A DNA stretch of 64,000 bases from Siderastrea siderea (taxonomy: Eukaryota > Cnidaria > Anthozoa > Scleractinia > Rhizangiidae): NCBI GenBank assembly GCA_964030785.1, contig CAXIQD010000024.1, forward strand, positions 62,001-126,000, in the 5' to 3' direction. Under the pieces are notes generated by a model, which saw only the letters and a list, made by a program, of their open reading frames with translations, was not told the DNA's origin and searched no databases. Position numbers and translations under genes: made by a program. This document shows, piece after piece, positions 36,451 to 51,348 of the stretch (the first letter of the stretch is position 1; each line of letters opens with the position of its first letter).

Positions 36451-38697
36451 TGTGATATACCATTTGAAAGGTACTTTCTGGGGTATGCTGTAAATCACAA
36501 TAACAGGTTTAGAGGATGTCTCAGATTAGACTGAGGAGTGTCCAAAAGGAAAAAAGAAAAACGTTTAAAATTTTCCTATTCCTCATACACAGTGTATAGC
36601 CCTAAACTATGGCTAAATTTGCAGCTCTCAGTGCACTGCTTGTTGTAAGATATCAACGAACCTAAAAATACTAAAGTCGGAGGGGGTGGTAAATCAAGTC
36701 TCATATAGGAGGGGGTTCCAATTTTATGCCTTCAGTGTGCGGATCTTTTGGTTGAGCCAATTTCACACAAATTGACCAAATATTGAGCATGTAATGGCAT
36801 CTTGTGCCATGTGGCACTCTTGAGTGTTAAAGGGTTAACTGGAGTCATATTCCATGGGTGATGCAGGCTTCATGTGACCAGGTAATTGTAATGACATTTT
36901 GATGAGCCTAGACTTAAATAATAGTTTTAAAAACCTAATTGAATATTCATAAAACAGATTATACAATTTTTAACTTTATGTTTGGTTGTCATTTTAGGAT
37001 GTAAGACGGGTTAGTCTACAAGTTCATTTCCGTAAAGTTGCCAATAAAAATTGTAAAGACTTGTTTGTCTAAAGGTCTTCTTATGGATATACCCATGATT
37101 TGACAATTAGATATTTTCCTTGGCAACAACATTGGAGTTAAGTTTTATTGAAATGCTGCAGTTGTTAGTCCATCAAAGCAGTACATGTTTCTATGGCATT
37201 TTGTTAGATTTTTGTTTTGCCAGTACTATAACATGTATCAACACCAGTGGATGGATTGGGACAACATAGAGTGAACATAGTTAAAACAATTACATGTAAG
37301 TGAAAACTGCATTGAAAAACATGTTCACAGTAATCATTTTTATTTTTTCTCATTAAAAACTCCATTTTTTCCACTCCGCAAGTTTGACAATTAAGCCTTA
37401 ATATAAATGTGTTGTATTTACATATATAAAAAAAATCAACTTTAAAAATCATTAGTCAAGAATACTCTTGATATTTTATACTATTTGTTCACTTATGTAC
37501 CAGGTTAAAAAACAGGAACCTAACAAGAATACTCTTAATATTCCATCCTATTAATTCACTAAAGTACAAGGTTAAAAAACTGGAATCTAATAACCTATTA
37601 ATGTAACTAATCCCAAGTTTGCTCACTTTTGGACAGTCTCTAAACATTGGGGTGTCTAATATTATTTGTCTATTAATATTAATTTCCTGATTTAAAAAGT
37701 CAATAGAAACCATTTACATGCATTAACACATTTCACCAGTGTTGTAATCCCAGTATAATCCCAGTAAGGCTTGGGGGGGGGGGGGAGAAGTGAGGGTGGG
37801 GGAGGGGTGGGAGGAGAGGGTGTTTTAACTCTCCTGTCTCTAGCTTTTCCCAATTGTGTGCCCCACCCCTCCACTGTTATAACTTTTTATCCATATTTAT
37901 TAAGTCTAACATAGGGTATCAATTTTTGCTGCTTTATTATTTTGGTGTGAATACCCCCATCCACAAAAAAAAGGTTCTAAATATTTTTTTTATCGTTTCA
38001 GAACTGTTTATTGTATGTATGTACGTGTGTATGTACTTGTTTATTATGCATGCAGGGAAAAAGTTGTGTAATGTGGTTAGAACATTAATGTATGTGTAAA
38101 AAATCCTTGTGTCAGGTACATATACACTTTTCTGTGGACTGCTGTGTTTTGCCATACATGAGTTAATTCTCTAATGTGTGCAGAATCAGAGTAAAATCAA
38201 ATGCGCCACGGAATTTAAACTACATTTTGTATGAAAGCTATCGAGCACTTACTACATGTACTTGGACTGCTTTGCAGGTGATTTCTGATGAGCAAGCACT
38301 GTATACTTATTCATGTGTGAGCCATTGTGGATTGGTCAAGACTTGTAAGGATGAGAGGAACAACTCTCCTCAGTTCTCCTAATCCAAGATGACTGCTTGA
38401 GAAACTGATTGAATATTTAGCACTTGGTGACCCAGCATGCACTGCTGGCTGACCTCAGTATTTTATAGACTACATGTCTGTCTGGTCTCATTTGCAGTCT
38501 TATGAAGGGTCAAATTCAATGATGACCCTCTAGTCTCTTCATAAGGATAATACACAATTATTTACCGTATGTACATATACAGTGTACTTAAACATCCAAC
38601 AAACTACTTTTTGTATCATTATTGTTTACCCTATTACAGAATACACTTATGTTACATCACCAATCAATACAAAGCATCAAAGAGTACCTGAACTACC
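36451..38697. other. Inner tip of the right arm and 3' flank of the right E2F gene
   Basis: Mirror of 32,752-35,000. No gene seen. The G-run at about 37,773-37,785 mirrors the C-run of the left arm and differs in length. Confidence 0.6.
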
Positions 38698-41600
38698 TTA
38701 AGCATCATTCCATAAATTGTATGAATCAAACAGATCTGTTATCCCTTCTGTGTCTGTCAAGGTATATAAATACTCTTCGTCTGTGAGATTTGGCAAAAGA
38801 GGAATCAAAGTGTCACTGTCCAAATCTTCAGGAAAAGAGCTATCACCATTAGTCTGCAGGAACAGATTTTTCTGTGGGCTGATCAGGGATGATGCAATAC
38901 TTCTTGATAAATCCCCATTAAACCTGTGTGGGGGAGCTTTGTAAGTTTGCACTGCATTGATGCAACTTTGCGGCATTTTCTCGGATGTCAAAAGAAAGTG
39001 ACTTGGAGTTGTTTGGGGAGGTGGTGCCTGTTTAACAGGAGAGATGTCTTTCATTGGCGATGGAAGGTTTCCTTGGTCTTCTGGACAGAGGTAGACATCA
39101 ATGGGTCCTCGTACACTCTTTAACCAGATCTGGATGCTCTGTAGGAGAGTGAAGCGTGTCAGCCAAACATAGCTCTACAATAATTATGTGTGCAAAATAG
39201 TGCCCAGCAGTTCAATGAGACATGCAATTAATATGCTTTTTCCATTTTAGCTTCAAACTGTTTTACAGTTTTTCCAGACTTGACAAAGAGACAATAAAAT
39301 AATGCAATGCATTCTGCATCTACCAATTGTTAAAAGAGTCAGCAAAACCTGAAAATTGGTTGAGAATTGACTCTGAGTATAGGGACTAAGTAGCTTGGAC
39401 AAAATTTGATTATGTACTTCCCATTCTTCTAATCTCCATACTTTTCTCCAACCCGAAAATGACACCCTACCATACCATCTACCCACCCGCCTCCTCCAAT
39501 TCCGCAAGATAGACAAATAATGATCATAACATTACCTCCCTGGGATCTGGGACTTCTAGCCTTGTTTCTGGTGGAGCCTTGATTGCAATCACTGTCCTGT
39601 TTTTAAAATGCTTGACATCACGGATATCCCTGTATGTGACATATGCGAATGTGGTAAAAGTTAAGGATTAAATGGTGTAGTACAGGAGGGTAGTTATTTA
39701 ACTATCACATAACTACAAGTACTATCAAAACCACTAGACATCTTAAAATGGTTGTTTAGATTTGAACTAGTGGTGACTGGAATCTTATTGATCATGAAAG
39801 TCATACATGTACATGTATTGTGTTGACCATGTGAACACTTGGGTCAGGCTTGTAATGAATGGCTTTCAACCTACATGTACTGTACAGTTGCATCTGGCCA
39901 AGCCTGAATACACCTGTCCAAATAGCCTCATATGATCTCATAAGGTTATGACTGGACTAGCCTGAGAAAACAGCCAAAATTTCGCGAGTTCACGACTTGA
40001 GTCCTCGCAAAACGACGTCTGAGTAACGAGCGCAGAAATTCCGTACTGATGACGTGTCACTACCCAGATCTTGGTAGTGCTTCTGATTGGTTGAAAAGAA
40101 GTTCCCGCGCGTTTCAACCAATCAGAAGCACTACCTAGATCTGGGTAGTGACGCGTCATCGGTATGGAATTTCTGTGCTCGTTACTCAGACGTCGTTTCG
40201 CCAGGGCACAAGTGGCGACCTCGAGAAACGTCGGCTGTTTTCTCAGGCTATGACTGGACAAGAATTCACCTTACACAATTTAAGTAGGGTGAACACCAGT
40301 CTGACTCAAGCCAGTCTGGCTTATTTGATGATGTTTCGGCTGTAACGTCTCAGTTAACCATTACTGATCTAAATTTGTGCTGGTCAGAGTCCATCAATTT
40401 CTCACGTTCTTTGGCAATACCAGTAATAACCTGGGGACTAGAATTGATCTTAATTTTATTATGTATCAATCAATGTGCATATGCAGGTGAGACAATCAGT
40501 CCTAAGAAGCACTGTTTGTGTTGACATTGGCTGATGTTTCAACAACCTGAGTGAATGAGTCAACTCAACCTGGAAATCGACCTAATGATGACTTTCGCTC
40601 AGGTTGTCGAACCATCAGTAAATGTCAACACAAACAGTTCTTCTTCATACTTCATGGAATTATGATATGACTCCTGGGCTCAAACCATCTACAGTGTTAC
40701 AAAAATATTGTATGAAAGGATATTTGGCAACTTCTGAATCCTCTGTGAGATTTTTAAGTTCTGATCGACAGCCTTCAATCATCCTGTCAAGGAAGCATTC
40801 TTTGGCCTCAAGATCAGCAACATCTGTGTGAAGATCCATGATTTGTGCTGAAATGGACTCCACACCTTTTGATCGACGAGAGCTATCAGTGTAGCAGGTA
40901 CCTCTAGAATAATCAGAACAGTGTTTTATCACCTAACAGCCATCCTAGAGCATGTGTTGGACATGAAGTGATAAACAACGAACGAGCCACAGTTTGAATA
41001 AAGAAAGAAATGGAGCATTTTTCTTGTCACGATTGATTTTAACATAAAAAATAGGGCTAATTTTGTTTACTAACCTCCATTCGATATTATTCTTGGATTT
41101 TTTCTTGATTAGTCCAACACCTTCTAGGACATTAGTGATGTCATAGATCCTTCTTTTTTGAACTTCCAGCAGGTCAGCTGCTTGGTTCAAATCCACGACT
41201 CCATCTTCCGAGCTCCGCAAAAGACCCACAAATTTCTTGGTTAAAATTCCAAGTGATGTGTCATACCTGGTCTTCTCAATTGGGGATTTCACAAACACTG
41301 CAATAGCATAAACAAATTGCAACACAGTTATAAAAAATAAATGCAATTATTTTCAACACCTTCATTATGTAGTTCTAGAAAATATCCATACCTACCCCAT
41401 GGCTGTTCATTGGAAATACTGAGGGGGTGGGCGTCTCAAAACCTAAATTTTTTAATGAAAGTACCATATGAAGCCAAACTAGTTTTTTTTTGGAGGGGTG
41501 GTGGTGGTGGGAGATTCAAACCAAAAACCATCCCTTGCTGGGTATATACTGTATTGGTATGCATCTGATGCACATACAGCATGATCAGATTGCTCAAGAT

Positions 41601-44401
41601 AATTTTATTTGTTGTTTTATGTCACTCAACCATGTACAGGATAATTATAATACATATAAATGCCTATAGAAAAAAAAACGAACGAAGTAGACATTGAATT
41701 TTTTTAATCTCTTTTTTTTTTGACTTTTTTTGACTTTGAATCTCTTTTTTTTTTGAAAAACAAAGGCCTTCCAAATTAGGCAGTGGTGCTGTATTACATA
41801 CAATATATATTATCTTTTTTCTATCGTAGTAACATATCAAAGACAGATAACCAAAAACTGTAACGTCAGGACTTTGAGTTATGGAACCAGTCTGTACCAA
41901 AAAGGGAAACATCTGAACACTGATGAATATGTTACAGAGTACCTGCAAGATTGACCTTTTGCGAGTTTGAAGTGCATGTAATTGGAGCCTGAGGCTTTTA
42001 GATGGTTGAGATAAGTAGGTTCTTGTCTCTGGCGACTAACAGTCGAGAGATAACTACATGTATCAGCTCCTGGTATGTCATGATTTTGGGAATGAATCCT
42101 TCTTTGTATGACATGTAGGATTGCAAACAATACATTGTGGGCAGCAAAAAAAAAAAACAATAAAAAATAAAAAAAAAAACAGAAGAATCTTTTAGAAAAG
42201 TTAAAAGAAAATTTGCTTGTTGCCAATAATGTGATCAGTGGTACTCATTCATTAGCTTGAACATGGTTACTTATGAACTTAGTGCTTTCCTGTGGTGCTG
42301 TTAATTAAATTGTATATGGTTCTACCTTTTGAGTCTGTGGATGAAATCCTAGTGTGGCCATTCAAATGAAAGCTATCGAGCAGTACTTTCCTGTGGTGCT
42401 GTTTATTTTGCTGTACAAGGTGGTTCTAACTTATGAGTCTGTGGATGAAACCCTAAAGTGTGACCATTCAAATGAAAGCTACTGAGCAGTACTTTCCTGT
42501 GGTGCTGTTTATTATGCTGTACAAGGTGGTTCTACCTTTTGAGTCTGTGGATAAAATCCTAAAGTGTGACCATTCAAGCGAAAGCTACTGAGCACTACTT
42601 TCCTGTGGTGCTGTTTATGTTGCTGTACAAGATGGTTCTACCTTTTCAGTCTGTGGATAAAATCTTAATTAAAGTGTGACCATTCAAATGAAAGCTACTG
42701 AGCAGTACTTTCCTGTGGTGCTGTTTATTATGCTGTACAAGATGGTTCTACCTTTTCAGTCTGTGGATAAAATCTTAAAGTTTGACCATTCAAATGAAAG
42801 CTACTGAGCAAGTACTTTCTGTAGTGTTACTCATATCATCTTTCAATAATTTGTCAATTAAAATGGAACCTTGATTTAATGAACCTTTACATAATAAAGT
42901 TCTCGGTATACTAACTATATTTTTCAGCCCAGCACTAATAAAATGTATGGAAAAGAACCTTGGTACAATGAACCCTCAATATAATGAACCAATATAATGA
43001 ACCAATTCCCCTAGTCCCTTGGCACTTCATTAAATCTAGGCTCCACTGTGACTTAAAGTTACACCTCTTGGCATTGAGAAGGTTTATGCATAAACAAAAG
43101 TGTGTGTGATTAATCAAGTGAAAAACTCTGTGTTTACTGTTTTCAGCATGCTTGGAAAAAATGTAAACACACAGCTGTGTCAGCAGTTTAACAGCTTGGA
43201 CAAAACCCATTGCATCGTAACACAAACTTACATAGAGGAGATTTTTCATAGAACCCACTTACAGAGTGAAAGAGCCTTATCTAGGATCATGCCATCAAAA
43301 CTCTTTAGAAACTTAGAGCTTAATAGCTCTGTCCTTTTTAAGTGACCTCAAATTATTCCTAAACGCTAGTGAAGTGGAAAACTTTTTGATGTGGTTTCTG
43401 ACAATAATTTGCGAAATTTGCATACTTAGAGACTATCATTGTTCTCTAAAACCCGACTCGCCCGTCAGAAATCCCAAAAATTTCATCAAAGCAAACGACT
43501 TTTTGGTAATAAACTCCAGGAGGATTGTGCAAGAGATACTAGGTTTTCTAATCCCTCATCAAACTGACATTTAAGGTCTTTTCGTCTTTGTTGTAGCTCC
43601 CTCCTTTTCAGTGACTCGTTCGATCAATAACAATATGCCAAAGGGACATTAATGACGCCACGACATAAGCTTAAAATTCACAAGGAGTAGCTTAGCTTTT
43701 TCTCAAAGTGAAAGACTACCCAACTGAATCTTTAACTTATTTTATACATGGAGGAAGAAAAACTACCATGTAAATTTAAACGCGTCCTACGGGCTTCCTT
43801 TCCCGGAAACACTTCAATGCACGTGCAAGTCACAAAATTTTAGTAGATCCGTGGTTCTATATAAGTGTTAGTTAACTTACTTCTTATAAAACCTAAAATA
43901 CAATATATAAGTCAAGAAAAGAGATAATTACACTTTGGGTAAGGCTGCATCTCTCTTCGCATCTTTCTTCGTCCACATCCCTTTGTCTTCGGAGTTCTAA
44001 AAGACGGCCGAGTTCGACCAGGTGACTCGTCCAAATCTAGCCGACGTTTGGCCTGAAAAATGAACAATCGCGTTTCAAAATTAATGTTTAAGGATAGTAT
44101 TCTACGCTTAGACATGCTGGAGAAGATTGTGTGGCGGAATTACAGGAAAAATTTGAAATGAAGTTACCTGAGGACGTGACACAGGACAAAGCTGGGATCG
44201 CTCCTTTGTGTAAACATCGGGTGTACGTAACACGGCCTTGGTTCCTTTTAACGTGGGAGATGATGGCGTTTTCGTCTTCAGTATATGGCAAGAAAAGTTA
44301 TTTCCGTTCAAATTTTTCTTGGTGATTGAATTGACTTGGTGGCTGTTAGCGCTAAGAGGAGGTCTTCCACGACCCACAATTGAGTACCTTCTAGTCGCCA
44401 T
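38698..44401 (-). CDS. E2F: E2F1/2/3-type transcription factor, complete six-exon gene (right arm)
   Basis: Second copy of the E2F gene, on the minus strand. Exons: 44168-44401, 43932-44052, 41075-41297, 40724-40903, 39536-39650 and 38698-39138, with lengths 234, 121, 223, 180, 115 and 441, identical to the left copy. All splice sites, including the AT-AC U12 pair of intron 4, are preserved and the frame is open for 437 residues. The domains are the same: cyclin A-binding motif, winged helix, coiled coil, marked box and Rb-binding end. A few residues differ from the left copy (N-F-S-C-H versus N-F-S-S-H in exon 1; Q-T-Y-K versus Q-A-Y-K, L-L-P-N versus L-S-P-N and Y-L-Y-T versus Y-L-F-T in exon 6). 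That level of difference is allele-like. Confidence 0.92.
39958..40250. mobile_element. MULE-like inverted-repeat element in E2F intron 4 (right arm)
   Basis: Right-arm counterpart of the element at 30,654. Flanked by TGACTGGAC at 39,949-39,957 and 40,251-40,259. Its presence at the identical site in both arms shows that it inserted before the arms diverged. Confidence 0.8.
42360..42800. repeat. VNTR in the right E2F intron 2
   Basis: Five copies of a unit of about 100-115 bases (AAATGAAAGCTACTGAGCAG ... TGTGGTGCTGTTTATT ... TCTGTGGAT), against about three in the left arm. Confidence 0.75.
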
Positions 44402-47400
44402 CTTGGATTGATCGAATCACCAATCAAGAATTCGATGTTGTTAAATTCGCTCGATTTATCCTAGAAATTTAGCAAAAATAGGACGCTGGTCGAAATGAAA
44501 GATTAAAAAACGCTTTTGTAGGTTTGATCTTGAAATCGGAGGGCTATATAGTCCAAAACAGCTCAAAACCTTTGAGTTACTTTGTTTGCACTCGATTCAT
44601 CAAACCTTTGCCTTTGAATGACAAAAACAAAAAGCGCGCGCTTTCAAGCTTCGCGCCAGAGATTGGTCACGTGGTGTAGTTTCTAGACTCCGACCTCTGC
44701 GGTCCAATATGCAAGGGTAATTTTTGATGTGTGAATATTGCTTTGAAATGTTCTACTTTTGGAGGTAAAAAACAACTTTAAAAGCTCCCAAAACTCAAAA
44801 CTTACACACCAGTGATTGAAAAATTATTCGCTTGAACATGTATTTACATAAATAACCATTCAATCGAGACATATACTTTACATAATGTACAATTTTTAGA
44901 ACGTCACGGTCTTTGAATCCCCGAGGAGTTATTAAAACAAGGCCGAAGGAGGCTATTTGCTTGCGTTACAAAAACAGAGTTCACAAAGAAAGCTCTTGCT
45001 TCAACCAATGATATTGTAATTCTAGAAGAGGAGAGATGTTATGTCAGAAACTTGTCCAGCTTTTTGCAAGCTATATATCATGTACAGACAGCTATTGAAA
45101 TCCAGATATCAGAGAAGAGAATAGTTCTTTATCCGACAGTTATCTACACAGGATTCCAGGCGTGAAGGAGGCGTTTGTTTTAATATAAATCTCATTACTT
45201 AATCCACTGTGAAAAGAAAATGAATGGTCGCTTCCATTTTATCTCCTGGTCACTGGAGCACTGTGTTTCAAGAGGGTTTAACGCGCTTTCCCCGGATGGT
45301 GACATGATTGTCCATGGAGATAAGTTGGCCTCTAATGCGCCTTCTGTTTCATCTATCCGCCAGATTCCACAAATTCAGAAAAGTCCTGTTGATTAGTTAA
45401 CAATGTGTGCACAAAACAAAATAACATTTTTTTTATGTGTGAGCAACTCCGAATATATCACTGACTGAAAAATAAACAATAAAAAAAAATCACCTATATT
45501 TGTTCATAGTGCGCGCGCCATTATTAACAAAAGGAATTAATACATCCACATATGGATGCCATGGTTTCCCTTGACTGGAGCTACTCCATCGTTTTATCTC
45601 GCGTTTTTCGTGAAAACTGCTTTGGGTTGAGTCCAAATCCAGTGGAACAATTGTCTCTCTCTCTCGGTATAATCTTACTTGGTATTGAAAGAGTCTTGAA
45701 ATTGTCCTCCTGTGCACGCTGTTTCACTGTTTCAGTTTTATTTTTTACTTTATTCTTAAAATGCATAAATTGCTCAAGACAATCAAGTGAATCTGAGGTC
45801 AGCCTAAGACAGAATACAAGATTCCTTGGAATAAGCCGCTTTTTTCGGAATAATACGTGTAGTAGGAGACATCTAATCAAACAATGTACCATTCATTACT
45901 TTTGTCCTGTTCAGGTTGTTATCTGAGATTAGAATGTCAACTGTCTTCTTCCATCTAACTACCAGGATTAGGGAAGGAGGCTTGTATTCCTGTTCCCACC
46001 ATCGATATCCCCCTTAATCTTTTTCTCAGTTGCTATTGAAGGTGTACATGCCCTTCAACTTCAGCGGCACAATGTTTAGGGCGTTCAAAAAATTGTGGAC
46101 GACAAAATAAGGTTTCATAAACTTCAACTTCACGTCTATTCCCCTCTGCTTCCTCCATTTTTTTCCCCCAGGTACCAATCTCCCCAACCCCCCCCCCTTC
46201 TCCAAATACCCCGGTAAATCATGAGCATGGTAAATACTCAGTCCAAGAAATGATATTTTCAAAAGCCTTACTATAAGACATTTGGCTTATGTCAGTTACA
46301 GGGGTATGTTTATCATAAGGGTTTGTGCGTCAGCGATCACGCGTGCTTACATAATCTGATGTAATCACTAAAGCCGATCGAGTTTCAGAGAATTCGAAAG
46401 TTTATGTGAACCCGAACCGCTAGCAATGGTTTACCTAAGCACTTTCGAATTCTTCCAAACTCCGTCGAGTGTTTGCATCAGGTTTTGTGAGCACAAAGCG
46501 ACCACTTTCGATTTCTTTTATAAATATGCCCCAGAAATATCATGTGACGTCATACCCGTATTTACATACACATCTAAAACAGGTAAGCAACCAATCAGAA
46601 TACGCGTTTTATAAGCAAAATCTTGTAACTTAACATCAGCTGGTTTGCGTACATATCCCAGCTCTGTTGCATTTAACAGGAACTTCTTGTTATAAAGGAG
46701 GATGACAAAAACTATAATGTGAAAATAAGGACATTATATATTGTGTGATATTGGACTGCCCGTCAAGCGTGCAATGGGTGTCTCGATCAATTTCCCCCCC
46801 CCCCCCCCCCCCCCAATTCAAAGAAGGCGGGTGGAGGTAGTTTAATTGCGTCTTGCATCATCCACTTGTCTGTGGTCGTGAAAACTAATTTATAACCGGC
46901 CGTACCTGGATATAAATTATATTGTAAAATCAAGATATACCGAAATTTTTGGCTGATCGATAATACATACAATTAATATACTGTAGTCCACTAGGAAGCA
47001 GACACTTCTGTTTTTATTGCCAGAAATCATCATTTAGCCAAAGCATTTGCATTTTAGGATACCGATTGCTACGTGCCCGGCTAAACAAGTCTACATTGTG
47101 TAGTCGGTCATTGGTTTTGTTATGCTAATTCTAAGTAGCGATTGTTAGACTTGAATGTCTTATTCCCACGACCCTGTAAAATTTTATCATTTTTCTCTGT
47201 TATAGTACAAAGGCCTTTAAAGCCAGTCACCTCTTTAATGGAGCTCCTTGTTCTAAAAGACATTTCAAAGAGAACCCTAGCCAAGCCTGCACCTTATCTC
47301 CTCATAGCTAAATGATCTTTTAAGTGTTCTAACTTAAGTGTTCGAACTTTTATTTAGAAGCTAGATGACCTTTTAAGTGTTCTAACTTAAAATACCATTA

Positions 47401-50400
47401 GAGCCCTTTAATCCCTCATTATTTCTGTCTGTGCTTCGTTGAGAGGTTTAGCGCCTTTTCGTACTTATACAATGCCATCACCCAAAGAATTAATTTTTGG
47501 CGCCAAAACAATCAGCTGAGAGCTAAGCATAATTATTTTTCGCGGGAAATTGTCAACACTTGATCGAGCATGCGGCGAACCGTAGAATTTTAATTAAAGG
47601 TCAAGAAAACCTCCGAAACCTTTTAAGGTACTTTAGGATTTCATCAACAACTCTTTATTTAATTGCTTTGATGAAAACATAGTCGCACGCACTATCAATC
47701 ATTCTAGAGTCACAGCAAACAACGTCGGCTCAATTTGTGGTCGATTTGCAAATTCCTCGGAACCTCGCGGAAACACAGACGTCTTTTCGCATTTTTCTAT
47801 GAATATTATGAAAAGATAGAAATAAAATCACAGGGAGTAAGAACATGCAAGGATAAGAAGGGAGAGAGATCAAAAATAATTTCAGTATCTACTGCTCCGC
47901 AATTGCAAATTTTAAACTCAATCTCCACGAAACAGGCCAACGAGCCCGCGTAGCCTTCTTCGTCTTGTCCCACTGACTGCCGACACTTTGATCATTCACA
48001 TGAAAGTTACTTGCAGTACTTTCGGTGTATGCTAACTTTTTCAGCCTTAGGGGTTAAATTCTAATATGTTACCCTTCAAAATGAAAGCTGTTGAGAAAAG
48101 ATTTTCCGTGGCACCGTTGTCTGTGGACATTTTAAATCCCCTTTCTTATTTCTGTACGGAAAATGTCTAACCTCGACACAGAGAGGGCCTGAACGGAAGC
48201 AAGAGGGATGCAAAAGTCAACAATCGGAAAAGACTTTTTGTGCTGAAGGGCGTTTTATTCGCTTGGTGATTTTCAATAGAAAACAACACTTCGGTGCCTC
48301 AATTGTTTTATACACCAGCAGTGTGATAGTTTAAGACACCGATACACCTACTGTAAGGTTAATTAGTGTTTAACTAAAGTGGCCAAAACCACAACGAAAT
48401 ATCAGGTAAATATTTTCATCAGCAGTTTGCATTCGAACGACTTTCGTCTCGCTAAAGAAGGCATCGAACCATGGCAATAGCAAACTTGTTCAGTTACATT
48501 GAAATGAAATTATTCTTTTCATGAACAAACAAATTACTATCACTCGGTGTATATTCTAGTTATGTAAAGCTGACTAAACAGATGTCGACGTATACCGTAT
48601 TTATACCCAAGATATGGGTATAGGAGGCAGATTTTTGAACTCGAAATCAGAAAGGATGGGTAAGCCACGGGGGGTGGGGGGAAAGTTATCTCATTTTTAT
48701 GCGCTATGGCCTAACTGGGACGTGTCACTGGATACAAAGCCCAGGGGGGGGGGGGAGGGGGTACTGGATAAAGTTTTATACGGGGAGGTTCCGCCCCGAG
48801 GTTCAAACTCTTACCCTTTAAGATACTAATTTTTACCAAAATGGTAACCCTTTCATAGACCTAGAACAAAATTGCACCCCTTTCTTATACCTCAAGGATA
48901 AGCCAAAACAATAGAATTTCCTATAATCACCACATTTTCCACGGGTTTCGGTCGTTTTAGTTCAGTTACTCAAAGGGTACAAGCTTTTATGTGTTTCGCG
49001 TTGTCATTTCTGCCAAAATTTCCTATACTTCGCTTTAGCTGCCATCCACTTTGCGGCCGATTTGTGACCCTTTCACTCTAGTATACTGCGAGCTCAAAAA
49101 AGGCATCCCTTTCGGGCGGAGCCTCCCCGTATACCCCACTATAGGGAGTACACCGCCCGGGATACAACGAGTACGGGTTTACGGGTGCTCCTCTGTGTCA
49201 TGAAGGAATATTAAATTTCCCAGGGGTACTCCTTGGAACTTTTGGTAGGGGTGCGTCGCCCGGTTCTCCAAACCCTGACCCTATTTCACACCAAAAAATC
49301 TAATTTTTCAATACCTGTTTTCAGACCAATAATCATTTTCACACCTGGTCTGTAAAATCCACACCCTTTCTCAGACTACTCGTACCCCTCGGTGCGGCAC
49401 GTACCTATATAGATTACACAAGGAAATAGCCCCCTGCCCCGGGTAATTTTTAGCCAATGACGTCACGAAAGTGACGTCATGGCTAATGTCAAATGCTAAA
49501 AGTACGACGCTGTCGATATACGCTGTACGCTGTACGGTATCTGTCTTCGTCTGTGAGGCCGGGGGGGGGGGGGGGGGGGGGATTCTGTGAGATGTTGGAC
49601 GGGTGTGTCACCGGGACACTGAAACCCTTCTTATGAGCGGCACATGCCCATCCAGCTTATAGTATAGAAGTACGACCTCCAGGCTTTGAACTGTTTTGTG
49701 ATCAACAGGAACTATTTAATGTTACTTCGAATGCGCTGTTTTGTGTATTTCAGGTTTGGCAGGATTTTATTCTCGTTGTAGTCCTACGTTAACTTAGCCG
49801 TAGTACAAATTTTTACAGCAGCAAAGACATCACAAATTATACACAAGACGGACTCGTCAATTTGAGATCCACTTGAGCGCGTGAATTCACGCACATGTTG
49901 TTTGTTTCTGCTTTTCTTTATTAATATTTCCAAGCGGAATTATTAGTTTTCGTAGAGGAACATTTTGACTTCCGACCAGCTTGACGGCGACAATTGTTTT
50001 TCGCTTTCTAGTGGAATTACAAAAGAAAGATAAAGAGAAAGATAAATAATGAGAATCCCAAGCTGCATAAGGTCAATACAATTTATTTATTCTGGACATA
50101 AATATTTCGGTGGTGTTTGCAAAGCAGAATATATATCTGGCTAGAAACACAACAAGTACAAGCCGAGACCCAAAACGGGTTCTAAAAATAGATGAACTAT
50201 GAGAATCTGCGTCTTTCGCACAAATTAAACTTCAACCCGCTTATGCAAATTAGACAAAATAAAATCGGCATTTGCAGGGGCTTGTTCCTAGCTATTCCGA
50301 CCTAAAACTGAAAAACTTGAATGAAACTAGTATTAAAAATTCAAGTTATAGTGGTGATCAATTAATTAGAGTAAAATCTTTACAAGATACCAAACTTTAC

Positions 50401-50924
50401 TTCGGGTTATTTATAGTTCAAAGCGTATGTTGAACAAATTTGCATAGTCAACAGCTGCTTGTAATCTGAACCTTCAGAACGCAACGTATCGCTTAAAACA
50501 CCTCGAAACGAACGCAAGTGACAAAGCATTGTAATGGCGACCTACTGAATTTTCCAAGTTTTTTTCACGCCTATCAGGAGTTGAATTCATAAAAATGCAA
50601 GAAACAGACGTGTTAGGATAAGTTGTCTTTGAAGAGAAGGGAAACAAAAAGCTTTATTTACTTCGCACGCAATTCTGATGTCACGCTATAACTTCCTGTC
50701 ACGTAGTCACGCTGCTCGTTACCCTGTTTTATGATAACTGAATATGCTGATTCCTTGCTCTGGCGAAGACATGTTACATTAGCCGCAAGTTGTCGGGGAA
50801 GGTGGAGGGGACCGCACAGCAGTGGCGTGAATTTCACCATACTGCGGAACAAAACGTCATTGGCTCTGCACGCATTGCGTGCCTATGTTTCCAAACGCAA
50901 GGAAGAATTTTGCGGCGCTCCTTA
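44402..50924. other. Host intergenic DNA upstream of the right E2F gene
   Basis: Mirror of the left-arm region 20,545-26,778, without a convincing gene. C-run at about 46,795-46,814 and G-run at about 49,561-49,580. About 49,459-50,900 is right-arm-specific (about 1.4 kb) and begins with a short GACGTCACGAAAGTGACGTC palindrome. Confidence 0.55.
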
Positions 50925-51348
50925 AGGCTGGTTTTCACTAGCGACGGAGTCGGAATCGGAGTCGTAAGAGCGCTTATGACCTAGTGAAAATCAAAAATCG
51001 GAGTCGTAAGCGGAGTCATAAGCTCGACGGAATCGGAGTCTGAAGAATCAGAGCGTTTCCATTTTCTTCCGACTCCGCTTACGATTCCGTCGCTTACGAT
51101 CGAGTGAAAACCAGATTGTCGGAGCCGAAAGCAGAAGCGGAATGATAAACCAATCACAGTGCTCATTCCCACGCTTTGTGATTGGTTTAGTCTTCCGGTT
51201 CTGTTTCCGACTACGACAACCTAGTTTTCACTAGCTCGTAAGCGACGGATTCCTGAGCGGAATCAGAACGTTGTTTCCACTAGATCAAAACGCTCTGCGC
51301 TTCTGATTACGACTCCGACTCCGACTCCGTCGCTAAGGAAAACCAGCT
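50925..51348. mobile_element. TTA-flanked inverted-repeat element (right arm)
   Basis: Right-arm counterpart of 20,125-20,544. Ends AGGCTGGTTTTCACTAGCGA and complement, flanked by TTA at 50,922-50,924 and 51,349-51,351. Confidence 0.75.
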
